From: Tillus elongatus | Lineage: Eukaryota > Arthropoda > Insecta > Coleoptera > Cleridae | DNA: 64,000 nucleotides | Assembly (NCBI GenBank): GCA_964006375.1 | Contig: OZ023269.1 | Coordinates: forward strand, 8,239,926-8,303,925 | Reading direction: 5' to 3' | Shown here: positions 60,509 through 64,000 of the stretch, in pieces | Layout: every line of letters begins with the position of its first letter | Numbering within the stretch: position 1 is the stretch's first letter | Made by a program: the position numbers and the translations under genes | The notes under the pieces: model-generated | What the model was told of the DNA's origin: nothing | The model's input: only the letters and a program-made list of their open reading frames with translations | Database searches by the model: none

Positions 60509-60573
<65 letters not shown>
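60509..60573. repeat. (TA)n microsatellite beyond MLE-B
   Basis: Continuation of the TA array that MLE-B entered. Confidence 0.97.
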
Positions 60574-60577
<4 letters not shown>

Positions 60578-61199
60578 TCCAAGGTATTTCAGAGAACAGA
60601 AAATTTACTGTCGATTTTTGCGCAAAAAAGGCAATTTAAAGAATGACTAGTTTGTGTTTCTAGGAGCTCAATAAATAAAAAACGACGAATAATGAAGAAG
60701 TGTATGGAAAAAGGAGGAATATGTCGTGGTTTTTGGACAAATAAAAAACAGAAGGTAGAATAAGTTAGATTTTAATTAAGCCACCTGTCAAAGTATTTTA
60801 TGTTGACTTCTTCGATGTAAAGAAACTGGAACATATGCCCGAAAACTTTGGGATTCAGGAATATACCCTATTTTCTGCAGATTTGTGTTTTTTATTGGAG
60901 AAGGAAGTACGTCATGAATATACATTTAAATTCTATATCTATTTTAGCTCTATACTCTTTCAAGCCCATTTATAACAAAAATAAAGGCAGCGATTGATTT
61001 TACCCCGGGGGTAAATGCGATTGCAATTATTTATAAAAAACAAAATATTTGTAGTAGAGAATTGCAGGTGTTTTATAACACATACGAGAGGTAGGGAATT
61101 ATCGATAGTTTGTAATCTCTTTTAATATGTCTATAGAAATCTACAGCTGTAAATATGTGAAAATCATACAAAATATAATCGATTTCAACCCATCATGCA
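60574..61199. other. No gene seen
   Basis: No coding frame or repeat recognised. Confidence 0.5.
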
Positions 61200-61271
61200 G
61201 CCTCAATGGTCCAGTAATAGGAATATGTGCTTCTGATCCCAAAGGTGTAGGTTTGATTCCCATTATTTGAG
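61200..61271 (+). tRNA. tRNA-like sequence, probably a pseudogene or SINE head
   Basis: CTCAA (61202-61206) pairs with TTGAG near 61267-61271 as an acceptor-like stem. TGGTCCAGTAATAGG resembles an A box and GGTTTGATTCC (61250-61260) a B box. D and T stems are imperfect, so it is unlikely to be a working tRNA. Confidence 0.35.
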
Positions 61272-62110
61272 TAATTTAACTTTTTCTATATATATTATAA
61301 GATTAACATCAGCGAAACTTGTGGTCCTGTCCTGATCAAGTTAAATTTCAGCACGTTCTGCCTTTCGGGAGATGTCGTCATTTTGTCTGTACGGTGTACC
61401 ATGCAAAATTAGGCACGTCAAATATCTCTATCTACTTTACAGAAAGGAAGGGATTCGAAAAATTTTACAACATGGTTAAACAAAACTGCTTTCTGGCGTC
61501 AGTGATTGATCGTTGTCGCAGAAACAAACCAACGCGAAAGAAATAAAATACTTGTTTAACCCAAAAATGTCATAATCGGTTAACTGGCCAAATATATGCA
61601 TTAGCGACGTCACACCTTTTAGTTAAAAATGCTCTAGATGCTGAGGTATGGTCTGTTTAAAATGTCCTTGTCTGAATTAACTAACGCCATTTGTTCTGTC
61701 GAACTGGAAATTCTAGCGAAGCCGTACATGGCAGTAGTGTATTCTATCAATACAATAACTAGGTCAATGGAGAGGATTCTCCAACTATCTAGCTTATCCT
61801 AAACATACAGCTTCTTGCTTACTTATTCGGTAATATCATCAACCCAAAACTGATAAATGTTTGCCATATTCATCAATTAACTTCATGGACGCTTTCACTT
61901 TAATAACAGCTGAACTCGCGAAATTTTCTGCCCCCACAGAAATGTTCTCCATTTTTTTAATCGGAACCTAGAAACGATGTCGTTAGAGTCTTGTGCTTCT
62001 TAAATTGATTTGGAATTTATTTTAGTAGATCATTCTATATGCATTTCTAATTTAAAATTATGAACCTTTCTTTTGGCTTGCTTGTTCTTAAGACAAAACA
62101 TCCCATGATT
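61272..62110. other. Unrecognised; small ORF
   Basis: A 75-codon frame at 61319-61546 (MWSCPDQVKFQH..., ending RRNKPTRKK) has no family I know and no clear splice context. Otherwise nothing. Confidence 0.35.
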
Positions 62111-62119
62111 AATATTGTT

Positions 62120-62223
62120 TATGATAAGTACACTGGGAGAACCCAAATCACCACAACACATTTTAAAAACTCCTGACAATCGTTTCACTAACTCAATTGG
62201 CGTCATTAAAGGATGAAAAATTC
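62120..62223. repeat. Repeat B copy
   Basis: TGATAAGTACACTGGGAGAACC, CACCACAACACATTTT, then on the minus strand GTTAGTGAAACGATTGTCAGG. The hammerhead-like core here is TTAATGACG, degraded. Confidence 0.65.
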
Positions 62224-62407
62224 TTAGTTGTATTTCTAACATGCTACGTTTTGAGTACAGATATTGTCTTTCTCAATCCTAAAACTTTTGTTTAGCAAAA
62301 TTTGCAACCTTTTCATCTACTTTTGTATACCTAGAAATTTTTATGTTAAAATGAATGAAATTAGGAAAAGTTGGTTTTCGTTTGCAAGATTTTAGAAAAG
62401 CGATACT

Positions 62408-62998
62408 GGGTGATTTTTTAAGTGTCTCACCCCTGTAATTTCTTCATCATCAGAGATATCAAAAAAGTTCCAACGCCATCTGACAAACTACCATGCGATG
62501 AGTTCAAGTATTGCGACAGAAAAACAGTTTCGCATTGCCTGCATTGAAATCCATGGCCAACGTTGAAGGCGATGTGCAATTGTTTTTATGTCGCAATATT
62601 TGAAGTGATCGCATCGTAGTTTGTCAGATGGCGTTGCATTTTTTTTTTTTTGATATCTCTCTTAATAAAGAAACTAGAGAGATGAGTTACTTAAAGAAAT
62701 TAGAAACATTTTAACATTTTGTGACGTCATGTCTCCAAAACAGCTCGATTAAGAAATGCGAGAGTGGCATCGTTGTATGCAGCTTTCGATTCTGCATCGA
62801 CTGCCTGTGTCTGAGGCCTATCGTTCAATTTAAGAAAATCAACGTTGGTCATAGATATCTATGAAGGCGATGTGGAATTGTTTTGCTGTCGCAATATTTG
62901 AACTCATCGCATGGTAGTTTGTCAAATGGCGTTAGAATTATTTTGATATCTCTGATAATAAAGAAATTACAAGGCTGAGACACTTTCAAAAATCACCC
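62408..62998. mobile_element. MITE with about 110-bp TIRs
   Basis: GGGTGATTTTTTAAGTGTCTC at the left and its inverse at the right, with similarity for about 110 bp (through CCAACGCCATCTGACAAAC and CTACCATGCGATGAG). ACT is duplicated at 62405-62407 and 62999-63001, a 3-bp target duplication. A third copy of the TIR segment, oriented like the right arm, lies at about 62566-62700. No coding capacity. A 3-bp duplication fits PIF/Harbinger or CACTA-like DNA transposons; the superfamily is open. Confidence 0.78.
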
Positions 62999-63064
62999 AC
63001 TACCCATTAATTTAATTTTACAATTTAGCTTTCGATACAGATTTAGTTCCGTGGCCCTTAATTC

Positions 63065-63200
63065 TCTGAGTGAGGATTGGAACCTGTGATGAGCACTGAT
63101 AGGTTCACTTGCAGAACCGAAACCACGACAACACATTTTAAAAACACCTGACGATCGTTTCACAAACCAAGTTAGCATCATCTTCTGATGACGTTAACGT
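63065..63200. repeat. Repeat B copy
   Basis: GAGTGAGGATTGGAACCTGTG, CTGATAGGTTCACTTGC, CACGACAACACATTTT, then minus-strand TTTGTGAAACGATCGTCAGG preceded by GATGATGCTAAC. One of the better preserved copies. Confidence 0.65.
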
Positions 63201-63377
63201 GGTTAGTGTACTTAAAACTCTCTTGTGGCTCATTTGTTTTATATACGACCGTTCCCTCTTTAACCTTTCTATGAAGTCCCAGACTCTATTTGCTGGTGTA
63301 TTCTCCTCGATGAGGACAATTTTTTTTCATTATTTCTACTTACTTTCTACTAAAGTCCGTTTTGCGAAAGCTGCAGT

Positions 63378-64000
63378 TTTCAGTGATTTTTCTTTAAAAA
63401 AAATTCCCTAATGAGATCACGACTTTTGAATTTTGAAAAAATGTCTTCAAATAAGCGCGAACTAAGCACCCTAGAATCCATATACCAATAACTCAAAAAA
63501 TATACGCCGATTTTAATCAAATTTTCCGAGTAGGTACCTTCCTTTTACTAGTGTCTGGGATAAGTTCGTTAGCCAGCAGAATCGATCTAGGTTTTCCCGG
63601 AGAAATTTGTGTTTTCTTTCGGAAAAAAATTATATCTCCGGAAATAACAAATCAAGGGCAACCAAACTTGGTACTTGTGTTCGATTGTAAAGAGTGAACA
63701 ATGTACCAAAATTTGGGTCTGTAATTATACAGAAGAAAACGTTATGGGCATATAAAGAAAACACAAATGGGGTTTTCCCAAAACGTCAAAGTCGCAATTT
63801 GAAACGTCAAAATTGGCAACATTTAGGCAAAGAACGTGAAACAAATACGGATTATGTAAAGAAAATATCGCAAGAAGAGTGTTCTGCAAACTCTTAAGTT
63901 TCAGTTACAACAGTCATTGGCCTTCATTTTACTAAAATGTTTCCAGCAATTTCATTTCAAATAGACCCTTTCTCTGACGCTTTGGCGATAGTTCTACTTA
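63378..64000 (+). repeat. R1 repeat without TA array, runs off the window
   Basis: Hairpin GTGATTTTTCTTTAAAA, AATAAGCGCGAACTAAGCACC, GAATCCATATACC, directly followed by AATAACTCAAAAAATATACG with no (TA)n between. Then come GGATAAGTTCGTTAGCCAGC and later R1 text to the window end. Confidence 0.75.

Noticed and set aside
61200..61271. Functional tRNA gene
   Set aside because: Box-like motifs and an acceptor-like stem exist but D and T stems are mismatched; kept only as a low-confidence tRNA-like sequence.

Overview
The window looks like part of a large intron of an insect nervous-system gene, filled with transposable elements. The only host coding sequence I can support is one 169-bp exon on the + strand (41035-41203). 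It encodes half of an immunoglobulin domain of the dpr (defective proboscis extension response) type and has good splice sites. Everything else of substance is mobile DNA, remnants of it, or (TA)n arrays. The DNA is strongly AT-rich. The dpr exon, arthropod-type initiator motifs and the element families all point to an insect; I cannot name the order from sequence alone.

Layout. 1-9.0 kb: a mariner-like remnant, then an RTE-like LINE split by a complete, nearly fresh Ty3/gypsy retrotransposon (2070-8792, minus strand; 740-bp LTRs with one visible mismatch; 4-bp GTAC duplication; open gag and pol). Its LTR promoter resembles a heat-shock promoter. 9.1-9.4 kb: a decayed Penelope-like (PLE-H) repeat. 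10.6-23 kb: copies of a dispersed repeat I call R1 (usually carrying an internal (TA)n array), LINE-J fragments, a piggyBac-like 5' end, decayed LINEs with a restriction-enzyme-like endonuclease tail, and a mariner-like remnant. 24-32.5 kb: a deleted LINE-J copy, an old transposase, a tRNA-derived SINE, and a LINE-J/piggyBac chimera. 32.6-33.3 kb: a PLE-H copy with target-site duplication and an apparently intact hammerhead ribozyme. 34.5-40.3 kb: another transposase remnant, then an R1 copy interrupted by a LINE-J element with a single open 988-codon endonuclease-reverse transcriptase frame and a 52-bp A tail. 41 kb: the dpr exon. 43-50 kb: transposase remnants and two copies of a long-TIR DD41D transposon (MLE-A). 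52-55.3 kb: a PLE-H palindrome split by a LINE-J copy. 55.6-60.5 kb: a third MLE-A copy and MLE-B, a DD41D transposon with about 460-bp, nearly identical TIRs. 61-64 kb: a tRNA-like sequence, a 591-bp MITE, repeat-B copies and R1.

How it fits together. Insertion order can be read from nesting: R1 and the RTE LINE are old hosts; PLE-H, LINE-J, MLE-A and MLE-B sit inside R1 or its TA arrays; gypsy sits in the RTE LINE; LINE-J sits in PLE-H. Only the gypsy element and the 36.5-39.7 kb LINE-J look potentially functional. Most notable are the hammerhead ribozymes in PLE-H and a second hammerhead-like family (repeat B), the heat-shock-like LTR, and the diversity of DD41D transposons, two families of which have very long TIRs.
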